From Arcicella rosea (GTDB lineage Bacteria; Bacteroidota; Bacteroidia; Cytophagales; Spirosomataceae): a stretch of DNA of 64,000 nucleotides. The position numbers and the translations under genes were made by a program. This document shows, one piece after another, positions 33,656 to 41,438 of the stretch (the stretch's first letter is position 1; every line of letters begins with the position of its first letter). The notes under the pieces were generated by a model. It did no database searches and was not told where the DNA came from. It worked only from the letters and a program-made list of their open reading frames with translations. Where the stretch lies: the NCBI RefSeq assembly GCF_014204325.1, contig NZ_JACHKT010000005.1, positions 1-64,000 on the forward strand. Reading direction: 5' to 3'.

Positions 33656-34036
33656 TCATACTTCAATTATTAGGTCAATTAAGTGACCTAAAGCAGTTTC
33701 TAAATGATTTTCTATCACTATTATCCATTCAGTACTACAAATAGACGCTGAACGTTTACACTCACACAAAAGCCTTTGAGTTTCATTTGTACAGTGTTTT
33801 AAGCTTGCAAGCAAAGAAGCATTATTAAACCAATCTAAATCTAATGTTGGGTTAATAATTGGAATGTTATTTAAAGTCTCAGAAATAACCTCTAAGCTAT
33901 CTATAAACTCTAAAGCAGTACATTCCTTTGCTTCAATCTTTAACGTGGCTGTCATGTCAAAAATAGAGGTCAATACTTCATTTAATCCGTTGAGATATTC
34001 AAGGATTAATTTTTTATCACTAATTTTTTGTTTCAT
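33656..34036 (-). CDS. Hypothetical protein of the mnmE element
   Basis: A helical protein of 127 residues from ATG 34036 (MKQKISDKKLILEYLNGL); an in-frame ATG at 34087 would add 17 residues. Predicted soluble with several cysteines (CTNETQRLLCECKRSASIC). Unrecognised. It ends about 110 bp upstream of the Rep-like gene on the same strand. Confidence 0.6.
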   Translation of the reverse strand: MKQKISDKKLILEYLNGLNEVLTSIFDMTATLKIEAKECTALEFIDSLEVISETLNNIPIINPTLDLDWFNNASLLASLKHCTNETQRLLCECKRSASICSTEWIIVIENHLETALGHLIDLIIEV

Positions 34037-34106
34037 TTTGGTACGTTTTAAAAATTGTAAAGAAGATTTGATAAAAGCCAAAGGCAATAAAAACGAATAG
34101 GCAATT

Positions 34107-34466
34107 TTATTTCCTTGCTCTTAATGATTCAAGATGTTTCTCCGCTTCAATTCTTAAAGCTTCCCTTTCTCGTTCTTTAGTCTGTTTACGTCCTGATTTT
34201 AAATACTCATCAATATCAGATTTCAAGAAAAGTACTCGTTTGCCTTTCTTAACAAATGGAATTTTTCTGACTGAAACCCAACCGTAAATTGTGGCTAAAG
34301 CTGGGCGGTCTGGTAGGTAATTACGTAGTCCCTCAATATCAAACCATTGGTCGTTTTGTTCGGGAATAATTTGATTTTGGGTACAATTTTTAATATCTAT
34401 TAAGATATTTTCTATTTGACCTAAACGAGATTCGATACTATCGAATGGATTATAATTTTGAGCCAT
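34107..34466 (-). CDS. HTH DNA-binding protein (MerR/excisionase-like)
   Basis: A 119-residue protein with an N-terminal coiled-coil-like part and a winged-helix HTH_17-type domain at about 40-92 (WFDIEGLRNYLPDRPALATIYGW ... RVLFLKSDIDEYLKSG). It ends with a charged helix. Likely an excisionase or regulator of the element. Its start codon lies inside a 15-bp inverted repeat, and a tandem gaagtggttg repeat lies 56 bp upstream. Confidence 0.82.
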   Translation of the reverse strand: MAQNYNPFDSIESRLGQIENILIDIKNCTQNQIIPEQNDQWFDIEGLRNYLPDRPALATIYGWVSVRKIPFVKKGKRVLFLKSDIDEYLKSGRKQTKEREREALRIEAEKHLESLRARK

Positions 34467-34505
34467 TTTTATTTTTTTTATTGTTTATTAATGGCTCAAA
34501 ATTAT
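34452..34505 (-). promoter_or_regulatory. Inverted repeat over the start codon of the HTH gene, with upstream tandem repeat
   Basis: ataattttgagccat (34452-34466) and atggctcaaaattat (34491-34505) form a perfect 15-bp inverted repeat with a 24-nt AT-rich loop. In the transcript the start codon would be base-paired. Just beyond, gaagtggttg occurs twice in tandem (34522-34541), an operator-like arrangement. Confidence 0.6.
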
Positions 34506-34582
34506 GTAGCACGAATCATTTGAAGTGGTTGGAAGTGGTTGGATATTTTTTAAAATACTGATAATCAAACAAATAATTTTAT

Positions 34583-35164
34583 CTACACTTTTTTAGATTG
34601 AATTTCATTTAATGTTTTTTTTGCATTTTCTTTAGCTATTTCATTACCTTCTAACAAAGAGATAATTTTCTCATGGTATCTTTTTGAAAATCTATGTTCT
34701 TTAATTCTATTAGGGTAATTTTTGAACTCTTCAACTTTTTCTAACAACTGAATACCACTTCCTTGTTGATAAAAATTTGCTATTCTATCAGAATTATCAC
34801 GGTTAATTATTTCATTTTTATAATGAAAAAGTAGTGCTATTTCAAAATGAGTAAGCTTAACACCAACTTGTTTAGTTTTTTCGCTCACTTCCATTCTTTT
34901 TTCAAAGTGTGGTGGCGGATTATAATTTTTCAAGTGTGCCGAAGGACTATAATGTATTGGATTGTTTTTATCCTGAGAAGGATTTGTCATAGTATTCATT
35001 CTTGAAATTAGCGAAAAATCTAAATTACTTAATACATCTGACAGACTTGAGTGTTTTATGATAGAATTTACACTTTCAAATGATTCTAAAGCCTTTTTCA
35101 TTTCTTCACTTCCAAGAGTCTTTTCTAATAGACTATCTAACTCATTTTTTTTCTTATCTTGCAT
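34583..35164 (-). CDS. Hypothetical protein of the mnmE element
   Basis: 193 residues, soluble and charged, rich in helices at both ends, with a proline-rich middle (YSPSAHLKNYNPPPHFEKR). No known motif. It lies between the recombinases and the HTH gene, 76 bp from the first recombinase stop, on the same strand. A role in mobilisation or integration cannot be assigned. Confidence 0.65.
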   Translation of the reverse strand: MQDKKKNELDSLLEKTLGSEEMKKALESFESVNSIIKHSSLSDVLSNLDFSLISRMNTMTNPSQDKNNPIHYSPSAHLKNYNPPPHFEKRMEVSEKTKQVGVKLTHFEIALLFHYKNEIINRDNSDRIANFYQQGSGIQLLEKVEEFKNYPNRIKEHRFSKRYHEKIISLLEGNEIAKENAKKTLNEIQSKKV

Positions 35165-35240
35165 AACACTTTTTAGTTAATGCCTTAATAGTTGCTTTGG
35201 TCGGTGAGCTATTAAGGCTTTTTCCATTCTATTGATTTTA

Positions 35241-36458
35241 TCATTTAAAAAAGCTTACTATTACGTTTTCATCTGACCTCACACCGTATGTTTTTAATTC
35301 TTCAATTGAGGTATGTCCTATCATTTTTATAAGGTCATAGGCCGGCACTGGATTAACCTCCCTATTCAAACAATAATTAACAAATGATTTTCGCCCCGAA
35401 TGAAAAGTAAACTCAAATGCTTCTGGTATTCCAATTTCATACAAAGCTAATTTCAAATATTCATTTGCTCTTTGATTACTAATCTTTGGCATGGCTTCAA
35501 TAGAACCATATTTTTGAATTATGGAAAATGCAATTTCTGTTAATGGTGCGGTATATCTTGTTTTTGTTTTTTGGCGATAATCTACAATTAATCTTTTTTG
35601 AAAATCAATGTTAGAGGTTTTGAGTTTAACTTGGTCGGCATAACATATTCCCGTTACACATGAAAACAGGTACATATCTACTACTTTTTGAATACGTTCA
35701 CTATAAAACTCATGCTTGTAAAGCTGTAAAATTTGTTCATAGTTCAAATGTCTTAAATCAGTATCATAATGTTTAGGGGTTTTTACTTCAAATATTGGAT
35801 TTTTATCAATTAAACCAACTTCCACGCCATAGTTAAGAACTACTTTAATTCTCATTATATATTTATTTGCCGATGAATCAGTATTGTTAAAATTTGCAAT
35901 TAACCACCTTTTAAGGTTGCTAACAAAAGCTCTATTAATCATCCCCACCGACAAAGGAGTATTTGTTTCAGTAGAAAATTGTTTTATTTTTTCAAATTTG
36001 TACCTATAATCCCTGAAAGTATTATGAGCTAATTTTTGATAGTTGATTGGCACTCTTTGTTCTTGGTTACTCAAGAAATCTTCAAATAAAGTATCCAGAG
36101 TTATCATTTTTTTAGATTGAAGCTTACATTTGTTTTTCAGTGCTTTTTCAAACTCATTCTTCAATAATTGACCTGTCAAACAAATTTCTTCCTTGTTGTA
36201 ATATCTTACAACCTCATTTATCAAGTCTTTTGATGCTTCAAACCTTTCAATAAGTCCCTCTATATCTTTGTTATTGTCTGGATTTTTAAGAGTCTTAGTA
36301 TCATTGCACCAATTTTTTTCTAAGTCAATTTTTACTCCAGTTGTACCAAGCTCAACCAGTTCTCCATTCACTCTTGCACGTAAATGAATTGTATGTTTTC
36401 CCGAATTATCTCTTGAAGGACGAAGATTATAATATCTTTTAACCGTGTTAATTATCAT
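35241..36458 (-). CDS. Tyrosine recombinase (Bacteroidota integrase with variant box I)
   Basis: A 405-residue integrase with N-terminal arm-binding domain, SAM-like core-binding domain (about 120-220) and catalytic domain. Box II HSGRKSF supplies H353 and R356, GHTS supplies H382, and ELKTYG supplies the nucleophile Y391. The first catalytic arginine, usually in TGLR, is absent: the segment reads TGICYAD, with Cys272 at that place. IntDOT of CTnDOT also lacks this arginine, so it may still be active. It is followed closely by the second recombinase upstream at 36500. Confidence 0.88.
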   Translation of the reverse strand: MIINTVKRYYNLRPSRDNSGKHTIHLRARVNGELVELGTTGVKIDLEKNWCNDTKTLKNPDNNKDIEGLIERFEASKDLINEVVRYYNKEEICLTGQLLKNEFEKALKNKCKLQSKKMITLDTLFEDFLSNQEQRVPINYQKLAHNTFRDYRYKFEKIKQFSTETNTPLSVGMINRAFVSNLKRWLIANFNNTDSSANKYIMRIKVVLNYGVEVGLIDKNPIFEVKTPKHYDTDLRHLNYEQILQLYKHEFYSERIQKVVDMYLFSCVTGICYADQVKLKTSNIDFQKRLIVDYRQKTKTRYTAPLTEIAFSIIQKYGSIEAMPKISNQRANEYLKLALYEIGIPEAFEFTFHSGRKSFVNYCLNREVNPVPAYDLIKMIGHTSIEELKTYGVRSDENVIVSFFK

Positions 36459-36499
36459 AACTGTAAATAGTTTATTTAGGATGAATCTTTATTTTTAAT

Positions 36500-37765
36500 T
36501 TATAAATCTAACTGAATTGCATTACTGGCTTTTCGTTTAGTTTCATCTACAATCTTAGCATACACTTGTGTAGTCTTTAAATCTCTATGCCCTAACATTT
36601 TACTAACAGTATAAATATCAGTGCCATTGACCAATTGTAAAGTTGCAAAAGTGTGTCTAAAGCCATGAAACCCCAAACCCTTATTGATTCCTGCTTTCTC
36701 CAACCATTTCGGAAGCAAGTACACAACTTTAGAATATTTCAAGCCTTTAAATACTATCTGTTCATCTTTTGTACGTTCTCCAAGTAAATGATAAGCTTGA
36801 TTAGAAATTGGATGATTATCCTCAACTAATTTTGTTTTTTGTTGAGTAAACCGAATGTAAGCCCCTTCGTTTTCATCCAAATACACGTTACTCCATTTTA
36901 AGTTTTTTATGTCAATGAATCTTAGACCCGTCAATGCAGAAAACAAACAAACCCTTTTTAACAAATCATCTTCAAATTGTGTGTTTGCAAGACGTTTAAG
37001 CTCTTCCATACTCAAAAATTCCCTACTTGTTTCAAGTGTCGGAATGATGTCAATTTTATTGTTTAGTGGCTCATTTATTACGCCATCTTTGTAAGCTTGC
37101 TTCAAACAAGCCTTTAGTTTATTAAAGTACGATACCGCTGAATTTTGTGATAATGTAAACTTGGTACTTTTACGGCTTGGTGCTTTTAATAGGTACTCTT
37201 TGAAGTCATTACAAAACCTTTCGTTTAATTGTCTTACTTGCAAAGTTCCACCCGTAAAAGCTTCCAAATAGTGTAAACAGCTAATCCAATTATCTGAATT
37301 ACTCCCTTTTCGCTTATGAGCCATACTTTTAAAATATTTGATAAAGTCAATCGACAATCTTCTTTCCTCTTCCTTTTCCAATAATTTTCTTTTTGCTTGT
37401 TCTGCCTCTTCTTTTTCAAGCATTTGTTCAAATCTTTCGTGTGACTTTGAAAATTTCTCACTTGGATTCAACTCATTTTCTCTTGTGTTTCTAATCTGTT
37501 GAGCGGTATTGAGCGTTTCTAAATTCTTTTCACGCTCTAAGTTTATTTTTAACTGTGCAAGTGCATCTAATTTATTTATTTGTCTATCTGTCAGTTTTTC
37601 AGAATTAGCAGAATGATAGAGGTACAAGCCCAAAAACTCCCTTCGAGTACTCTTTCCATCTTCCCCCTTAATAGCTGGATAAAAATCAAGATATAAGCTT
37701 TCACGACTTCCTGATATACTTTTTTTTCTTAGCGTCACTTTAATAGCTTTACTTTTAGTACTCAT
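36500..37765 (-). CDS. Tyrosine recombinase (complete active site)
   Basis: A 421-residue integrase. It has an N-terminal arm-binding segment (SRESLYLDFYPAI), a lysine- and glutamate-rich helical linker (about 95-140), a core-binding domain and a catalytic domain with R282 (TGLRFID), H367/R370 (HGFRHTF), H393 (LGHRDLKTT) and Y402 (QVYAKI). All catalytic residues are present. It probably drives integration at the mnmE end, alone or with the neighbouring recombinase 41 bp downstream. Confidence 0.92.
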   Translation of the reverse strand: MSTKSKAIKVTLRKKSISGSRESLYLDFYPAIKGEDGKSTRREFLGLYLYHSANSEKLTDRQINKLDALAQLKINLEREKNLETLNTAQQIRNTRENELNPSEKFSKSHERFEQMLEKEEAEQAKRKLLEKEEERRLSIDFIKYFKSMAHKRKGSNSDNWISCLHYLEAFTGGTLQVRQLNERFCNDFKEYLLKAPSRKSTKFTLSQNSAVSYFNKLKACLKQAYKDGVINEPLNNKIDIIPTLETSREFLSMEELKRLANTQFEDDLLKRVCLFSALTGLRFIDIKNLKWSNVYLDENEGAYIRFTQQKTKLVEDNHPISNQAYHLLGERTKDEQIVFKGLKYSKVVYLLPKWLEKAGINKGLGFHGFRHTFATLQLVNGTDIYTVSKMLGHRDLKTTQVYAKIVDETKRKASNAIQLDL

Positions 37766-37786
37766 AATCTGCGGTTAGTTATTTAA

Positions 37787-38137
37787 TCAAAAAATCTTAT
37801 CAATGTCAATTCGTCTTATTCTCGTTATTCTTTGCCCTAAATTAATTGCACTTAATTTTCCTGTATTAATCAGATTATAGACCGTCTTAGTTGATGCGTT
37901 CAATAATTTGGCTGTCTGTTTAGCAGTCAAAAATTCTAACTTATTTATTTCTTCAATTGGCTTTTTATTGACCTCCTTTGTTTTTGACACACTGGCACTA
38001 ATTTTAATATTACGCTGATTTTCCTTGTAGGCTCTGCTATTACACTTGTGCGAGCAGTATTTTGTCTTTGTGGTTTTAGCTAAAAAATCACATCCACAAT
38101 AAAGGCAAACACGTTGAATATTGATGTTTGATGACAT
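37787..38137 (-). CDS. Excisionase-like HTH protein with N-terminal zinc finger
   Basis: ATG 38137 gives 116 residues (ATG at 38155 would add six). The N-terminal part has a CxxC ... CxxxC finger (CLYCGCDF and YCSHKC). The C-terminal part is a HTH_17/excisionase domain (FLTAKQTAKLLNASTKTVYN, then GKLSAINLGQRITRIRRIDID). It is the first gene of the integrase operon, next to the mnmE end, and likely directs excision or regulates the recombinases. Confidence 0.82.
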   Translation of the reverse strand: MSSNINIQRVCLYCGCDFLAKTTKTKYCSHKCNSRAYKENQRNIKISASVSKTKEVNKKPIEEINKLEFLTAKQTAKLLNASTKTVYNLINTGKLSAINLGQRITRIRRIDIDKIF

Positions 38138-38257
38138 ATTTACACCTCGTTCCAAGAGGTATTTAAGGTTATTTAGATAGAAATAAGGGTATTTAAGTGA
38201 AGTTATTTCGCCAATTCTTCATTTATAACTACGAAAATATGCAATTTTAGAACACGA

Positions 38258-38279
38258 GGTACAAATAAGGTACAAAAAA
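38258..38279. repeat. Paired 11-bp direct repeat, right element end
   Basis: ggtacaaataa followed directly by ggtacaaaaaa. It matches the pair at 31547 near the other end and lies about 120 bp inside attR. Confidence 0.65.
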
Positions 38280-38330
38280 TCAATAATAATATAGAAATAT
38301 CTATAAATACTAATAAATGCAAATAAATAA

Positions 38331-38375
38331 AAAACCCCCTAAAAACAGCAAATAAAGCCATTTTAAGGAGGTTTT
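38331..38375 (-). terminator. Terminator downstream of mnmE
   Basis: Stem aaaacccccct-like / aggaggtttt with one mismatch, 22 bp after the mnmE stop. Because it lies inside the element, it may have come with it and replaced the original mnmE terminator. Confidence 0.6.
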
Positions 38376-38396
38376 CTATTATTTTGAAATTATATT

Positions 38397-38414
38397 CTAC
38401 TTTCCAATACAAAA
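38397..38414 (-). repeat. Right attachment site candidate (attR), end of mnmE
   Basis: The last codons of mnmE, ttttgtattggaaagtag (FCIGK-stop). It matches the left copy at 14 of 18 positions, with all differences synonymous. Confidence 0.75.
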
Positions 38415-39755
38415 CTTAGAAAATATATTCGCTAATAAATCATCAGTAGTAATTTGTCCTGTGATTTCGCCTAAGTGGTGGAGAGCAAAACGGATGTCTT
38501 GGGCAAGGAAATCGCCTGTGACGCTTTGGTCTAAACCTTGCAAAACGTTTTCTAATGCTCCGTTGGTTTGTAATAAATGTTGATAATGGCGGAGGTTGGT
38601 CACCACCGTATCGCCTGCTTTTATTTCTTTAGTTTTTACTTTTCTGACCAAAGTATCTTTTAATACCTCAATATTTTTGTTTTCAGAGGCAGAAATCCAA
38701 AGGATAGCTGGATAAGTAGCTTCAAAATCGGCTTTTTGTGTAGCGGATAATTTATCTACTTTGTTACCGACCAAAATATACGGTGCATTAAATTCCGTAA
38801 TTTGTTGGGCTATTTCAGTAAGTTGAATTTCGGAAGCATCAAACAAATAGACAATTAAACTGGCTTTGTCCATTTGTTGTAAAGTACGTTCTACACCAAT
38901 GGCCTCGATGGTATCGGTAGTTTTGCGTAAACCTGCCGTGTCAATCAATCGGAAACGAATGCCTTCGATAAATAATTCATCTTCAATCACATCACGAGTT
39001 GTGCCTGCAATGTCTGAAACAATGGCTTTTTCTTCGTTTAATAAACGATTCAACAAAGTAGATTTTCCTGCATTGGGTTTTCCTGCAATCACAGTCGGCA
39101 CGCCATTTTTGATAACATTCCCCATTTCAAAACTATCAATCAAAGGAATGAGTACTTGTTGAATTTTAAAGATTAACTGACGTAAATCATCACGGTCGGC
39201 AAATTCTACGTCTTCTTCGCCAAAGTCTAATTCCAGTTCTATCAAAGAGGCGAAGTGAATTAAGGCTTCACGAAGTTGGGCAATTTGCTTTGAAAATCCT
39301 CCTCTGATTTGATTAATAGCAGTTTGGTGAGACGCTTCTGAGTCGGAAGCAATTAAATCAGCAACGGCTTCTGCTTGGGCAAGGTCTAATTGTCCGTTCA
39401 AAAAAGCACGTTGGGTAAATTCTCCCGGATTTGCCAATCTTGCTCCTTCACGGAGGATTAATTTTAAGATTTTCTGAATGATAAAATCCGAACCGTGACA
39501 AGAAATTTCGATGGTATCTTCACGAGTATAAGAAGAAGGAGCTTTGAAAAGTGAAACCAGTACTTCATCAATAATGGTTTGGTTATCTCTGATTGTCCCG
39601 AAATGAATGGTATGTGAAGCTTGTTTTTCAAGGTTTTTACCTTTGAAAATTCTATTAACAATCGGAAAAGTTTCTGGCCCAGAAACACGAATTACGCCAA
39701 TTGCTCCAATGCCTTGAGCAGTAGCTAAGGCACAAATTGTATCTTGATTAAACAT
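38397..39755 (-). CDS. mnmE: tRNA uridine-5-carboxymethylaminomethyl modification GTPase MnmE
   Basis: Together with MnmG it modifies the wobble uridine of several tRNAs. ATG 39755 gives 452 residues starting MFNQDTICALATAQ, the usual N-terminus; upstream in-frame ATGs lie in a palindromic repeat and are not used. The inserted G domain shows GKPNAGKST, DIAGTTRDVIEDE, DTAGLR and GNKVDKL. The C-terminal FCIGK ends in the catalytic cysteine motif and is kept intact by the element inserted right at this point. Confidence 0.96.
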   Translation of the reverse strand: MFNQDTICALATAQGIGAIGVIRVSGPETFPIVNRIFKGKNLEKQASHTIHFGTIRDNQTIIDEVLVSLFKAPSSYTREDTIEISCHGSDFIIQKILKLILREGARLANPGEFTQRAFLNGQLDLAQAEAVADLIASDSEASHQTAINQIRGGFSKQIAQLREALIHFASLIELELDFGEEDVEFADRDDLRQLIFKIQQVLIPLIDSFEMGNVIKNGVPTVIAGKPNAGKSTLLNRLLNEEKAIVSDIAGTTRDVIEDELFIEGIRFRLIDTAGLRKTTDTIEAIGVERTLQQMDKASLIVYLFDASEIQLTEIAQQITEFNAPYILVGNKVDKLSATQKADFEATYPAILWISASENKNIEVLKDTLVRKVKTKEIKAGDTVVTNLRHYQHLLQTNGALENVLQGLDQSVTGDFLAQDIRFALHHLGEITGQITTDDLLANIFSKFCIGK

Positions 39756-39758
39756 GAA

Positions 39759-39858
39759 TTTGTAACACGATTTGATTTTGCGACCGCTCGCAATCGTGGT
39801 TTGAGTGAACATTTGAGCCGATTGCGAGAAGTCGCTTCGAGCCAAATCGTATTACAAA
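39759..39858. repeat. 100-bp imperfect palindrome
   Basis: Outer arms tttgtaacacgatttg (39759-39774) and caaatcgtattacaaa (39843-39858) match with one mismatch; inner arms gcgaccgctcgcaatcg and cgattgcgagaagtcgc match with two. It fills the whole spacer between mnmE and the SCP2 gene and lies 3 bp from the mnmE start codon. Confidence 0.85.
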
Positions 39859-39859
39859 T

Positions 39860-40144
39860 TTAAAACAAATCCTTCAATTTCATGGCAATACCCATATCAC
39901 CAGTAATTTTTAGTTTGCCAAACATAAAAGCAGTCATCGGATTCAAATCGCCAGACATCAAGCCTTGTAAATCTTTTAAGCTAACGCCGATAGTACAATC
40001 TGCGGCATCGTCGGCATTACTTACACTTCCGTCTGCTCCGATTAAAATACTTCCTGCATCCGTAGCAAATTTAATAGATGAGCCTAAACCACCTTTGGCA
40101 GCCGCCAAAGCGGTAATTTTTTGTGTTAATTCTTGAAAATTCAT
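39860..40144 (-). CDS. SCP2 sterol-binding-domain protein
   Basis: A 94-residue stand-alone SCP-2 domain, with GADGSVSNADDAADCTIGVS and the C-terminal FGKLKITGDMGIAMKL segment typical for the family. Bacterial members are thought to bind lipids or fatty acyl groups non-specifically. Cytoplasmic. It precedes mnmE on the same strand but is separated from it by a 100-bp palindrome. Confidence 0.88.
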   Translation of the reverse strand: MNFQELTQKITALAAAKGGLGSSIKFATDAGSILIGADGSVSNADDAADCTIGVSLKDLQGLMSGDLNPMTAFMFGKLKITGDMGIAMKLKDLF

Positions 40145-40160
40145 GTTGTTGAGATTATGG

Positions 40161-40195
40161 TAGTGATTGGTAAATAGTGATTGGTGATTAGTATT
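40161..40195. repeat. 7-bp periodic repeat
   Basis: Heptads tagtgat, tggtaaa, tagtgat, tggtgat, tagtatt. This is the inverted counterpart of the tract at 42435-42473, more than 2 kb away. Confidence 0.7.
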
Positions 40196-40330
40196 TCAAT
40201 CAACTAATTATCAATTACTTAATGGAAATAAAAGGTTTCTTGAAATGTATTGTTTAATAAATAAATCCAATATATTTATACATAAGGTCAAAGCTTATTG
40301 CTTACTGCCTACCAAGAATTTAATTTTAAA

Positions 40331-40420
40331 AGCTGATGACTGAAAGCTCAAGGCTCGAAGCTCGAAGCTCGCAGCTGACGACTGAAAGCTGACAGCTCAA
40401 GGCTCATAGCTCACAGCTAA
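40331..40420. repeat. 7-bp periodic repeat, about 13 units
   Basis: Thirteen heptads of the type agctgat, gactgaa, agctcaa, ggctcga and so on, ending one base before the stop codon of the dienelactone hydrolase gene. It is the longest such tract in the window. The remaining 40196-40330 is AT-rich with no other feature. Confidence 0.85.
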
Positions 40421-40421
40421 A

Positions 40422-41282
40422 TTACGAAATCGTCTCCTTAAATACCCTCAAAGTAGCATCCCAAGCTTTTTTCGCTACTTCCGCATTATAACGAGTAGGA
40501 GCGGTATCATTGTTGAAAGCGTGTTGAGCACCTTCATATACATAAAGTTCGTATTTTGTACCAGCTGCTTTTAGGGCCGCTTCGTAAGCAGGAATACCAG
40601 CATTGATGCGTTCGTCTAAGCCTCCATAATGTAATAAAACTTTTGCTTTGATTTTGGGAACATCCGCCGCTTCGGGCTGGCGACCGTAATATGCTACTGC
40701 TGAATTAAGCGTTGGTGAATTGACAGCCAATTGATTTGCCAAAGCACCACCCCAACAAAAACCTACGCAACTGGTTTTGCCATTACTTTTAGGTAAAGAT
40801 TTTAAGTAATCAAATCCTTTCAAGAAGTTATTGGTATTTTTTTGAGGTTCGATTTTACTAAATAAATTTCTTGCTTCGTCTTCGTTTTCTGGTGTGCCGC
40901 CAAAAGGTGAAAGAGCATCCACCGCCAAGGCATAGTAACCTGCTTTCGCCACTCTTCGAGCTACGTCTTTGGTGTGCGGGTTCAAGCCACGGTTTTCGTG
41001 AATGATGATTACTGCCCCAATTTTTCCTTTGATTTTTTTAGGTTGAGCCAAATAAGCTTTCATCGTACTGCCATCACCTTCATAAGTAACGTCTGATACT
41101 TCTATGTCTTCGTCATTTTCTTGAATCGTTGCGGCATTGGCGTAATTTACTTCTAACAAAGGTAAAACAGTAAGAGCGGCTACTGTACTTCCTGTTAGTT
41201 TAACAAGACGTTTAATGAAATCTTCACGGCTCAAAGGCTTATGAGTATATTCATCGAAAAGGTTAATAATTTCCTGATTCAT
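40422..41282 (-). CDS. Dienelactone hydrolase family protein, exported
   Basis: A 286-residue alpha/beta hydrolase. The N-terminal 50 residues include a hydrophobic segment (STVAALTVLPLLEVNYANA) after DEYTHKPLSREDF, as in Tat-like or membrane-anchored relatives. The catalytic triad is visible: cysteine nucleophile in GFCWGGA, Asp in GGLDERI and His in GAQHAF. HENRGLNPH is the conserved dienelactone hydrolase segment. The native substrate is unknown. Monocistronic between two 7-bp repeat tracts. Confidence 0.87.
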   Translation of the reverse strand: MNQEIINLFDEYTHKPLSREDFIKRLVKLTGSTVAALTVLPLLEVNYANAATIQENDEDIEVSDVTYEGDGSTMKAYLAQPKKIKGKIGAVIIIHENRGLNPHTKDVARRVAKAGYYALAVDALSPFGGTPENEDEARNLFSKIEPQKNTNNFLKGFDYLKSLPKSNGKTSCVGFCWGGALANQLAVNSPTLNSAVAYYGRQPEAADVPKIKAKVLLHYGGLDERINAGIPAYEAALKAAGTKYELYVYEGAQHAFNNDTAPTRYNAEVAKKAWDATLRVFKETIS

Positions 41283-41299
41283 AGTAAGTTGTTTTATTG

Positions 41300-41418
41300 G
41301 ATTTCAGCTTTCGGTCGTCGGATTTCGGGCTTTAGCTTTTGTGTTAACAGCAAATCTAAAAGTCAAATCCGATGACTGAAGTCCGAAAGCAAAAGGCTGA
41401 CAGCCGATGTCCGAAAGC
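41300..41418. repeat. 7-bp periodic repeat arranged as an inverted repeat
   Basis: Left block (gatttca, gctttcg, gtcgtcg, gatttcg, ggcttta) and right block (aaagtca, aatccga, tgactga, agtccga and so on) are approximate inverted copies, able to form a long hairpin between the dienelactone hydrolase and queG genes. Confidence 0.75.
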
Positions 41419-41438
41419 CAATACCAAAGCTAATATAA

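Larger units (their letters stand above)
31481..38414. mobile_element. Integrative element inserted at the 3' end of mnmE (about 6.9 kb)
   Basis: Bounded by two copies of the mnmE end: both 31481-31498 and 38397-38414 encode FCIGK-stop on the minus strand. It contains two tandem tyrosine recombinases and an excisionase-like HTH protein next to the mnmE end, then an unknown protein, a second HTH protein, another unknown, a Rep-like protein and a small ORF. Paired 11-bp repeats lie inside each end. There is no relaxase, coupling protein or capsid gene, so it is at most mobilisable or a satellite-like element. The mnmE (trmE/thdF) 3' end is a known island integration site, for example for SGI1. 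Confidence 0.82.

Noticed and set aside
38203-38412. 69-residue hydrophobic ORF on the minus strand
   Set aside because: It starts inside the end of mnmE in another frame, crosses the terminator and the paired repeats, and has no coding character.
40331-40420. Possible CRISPR array
   Set aside because: The repeats are 7 bp without spacers, variable between units, and no cas gene is present.
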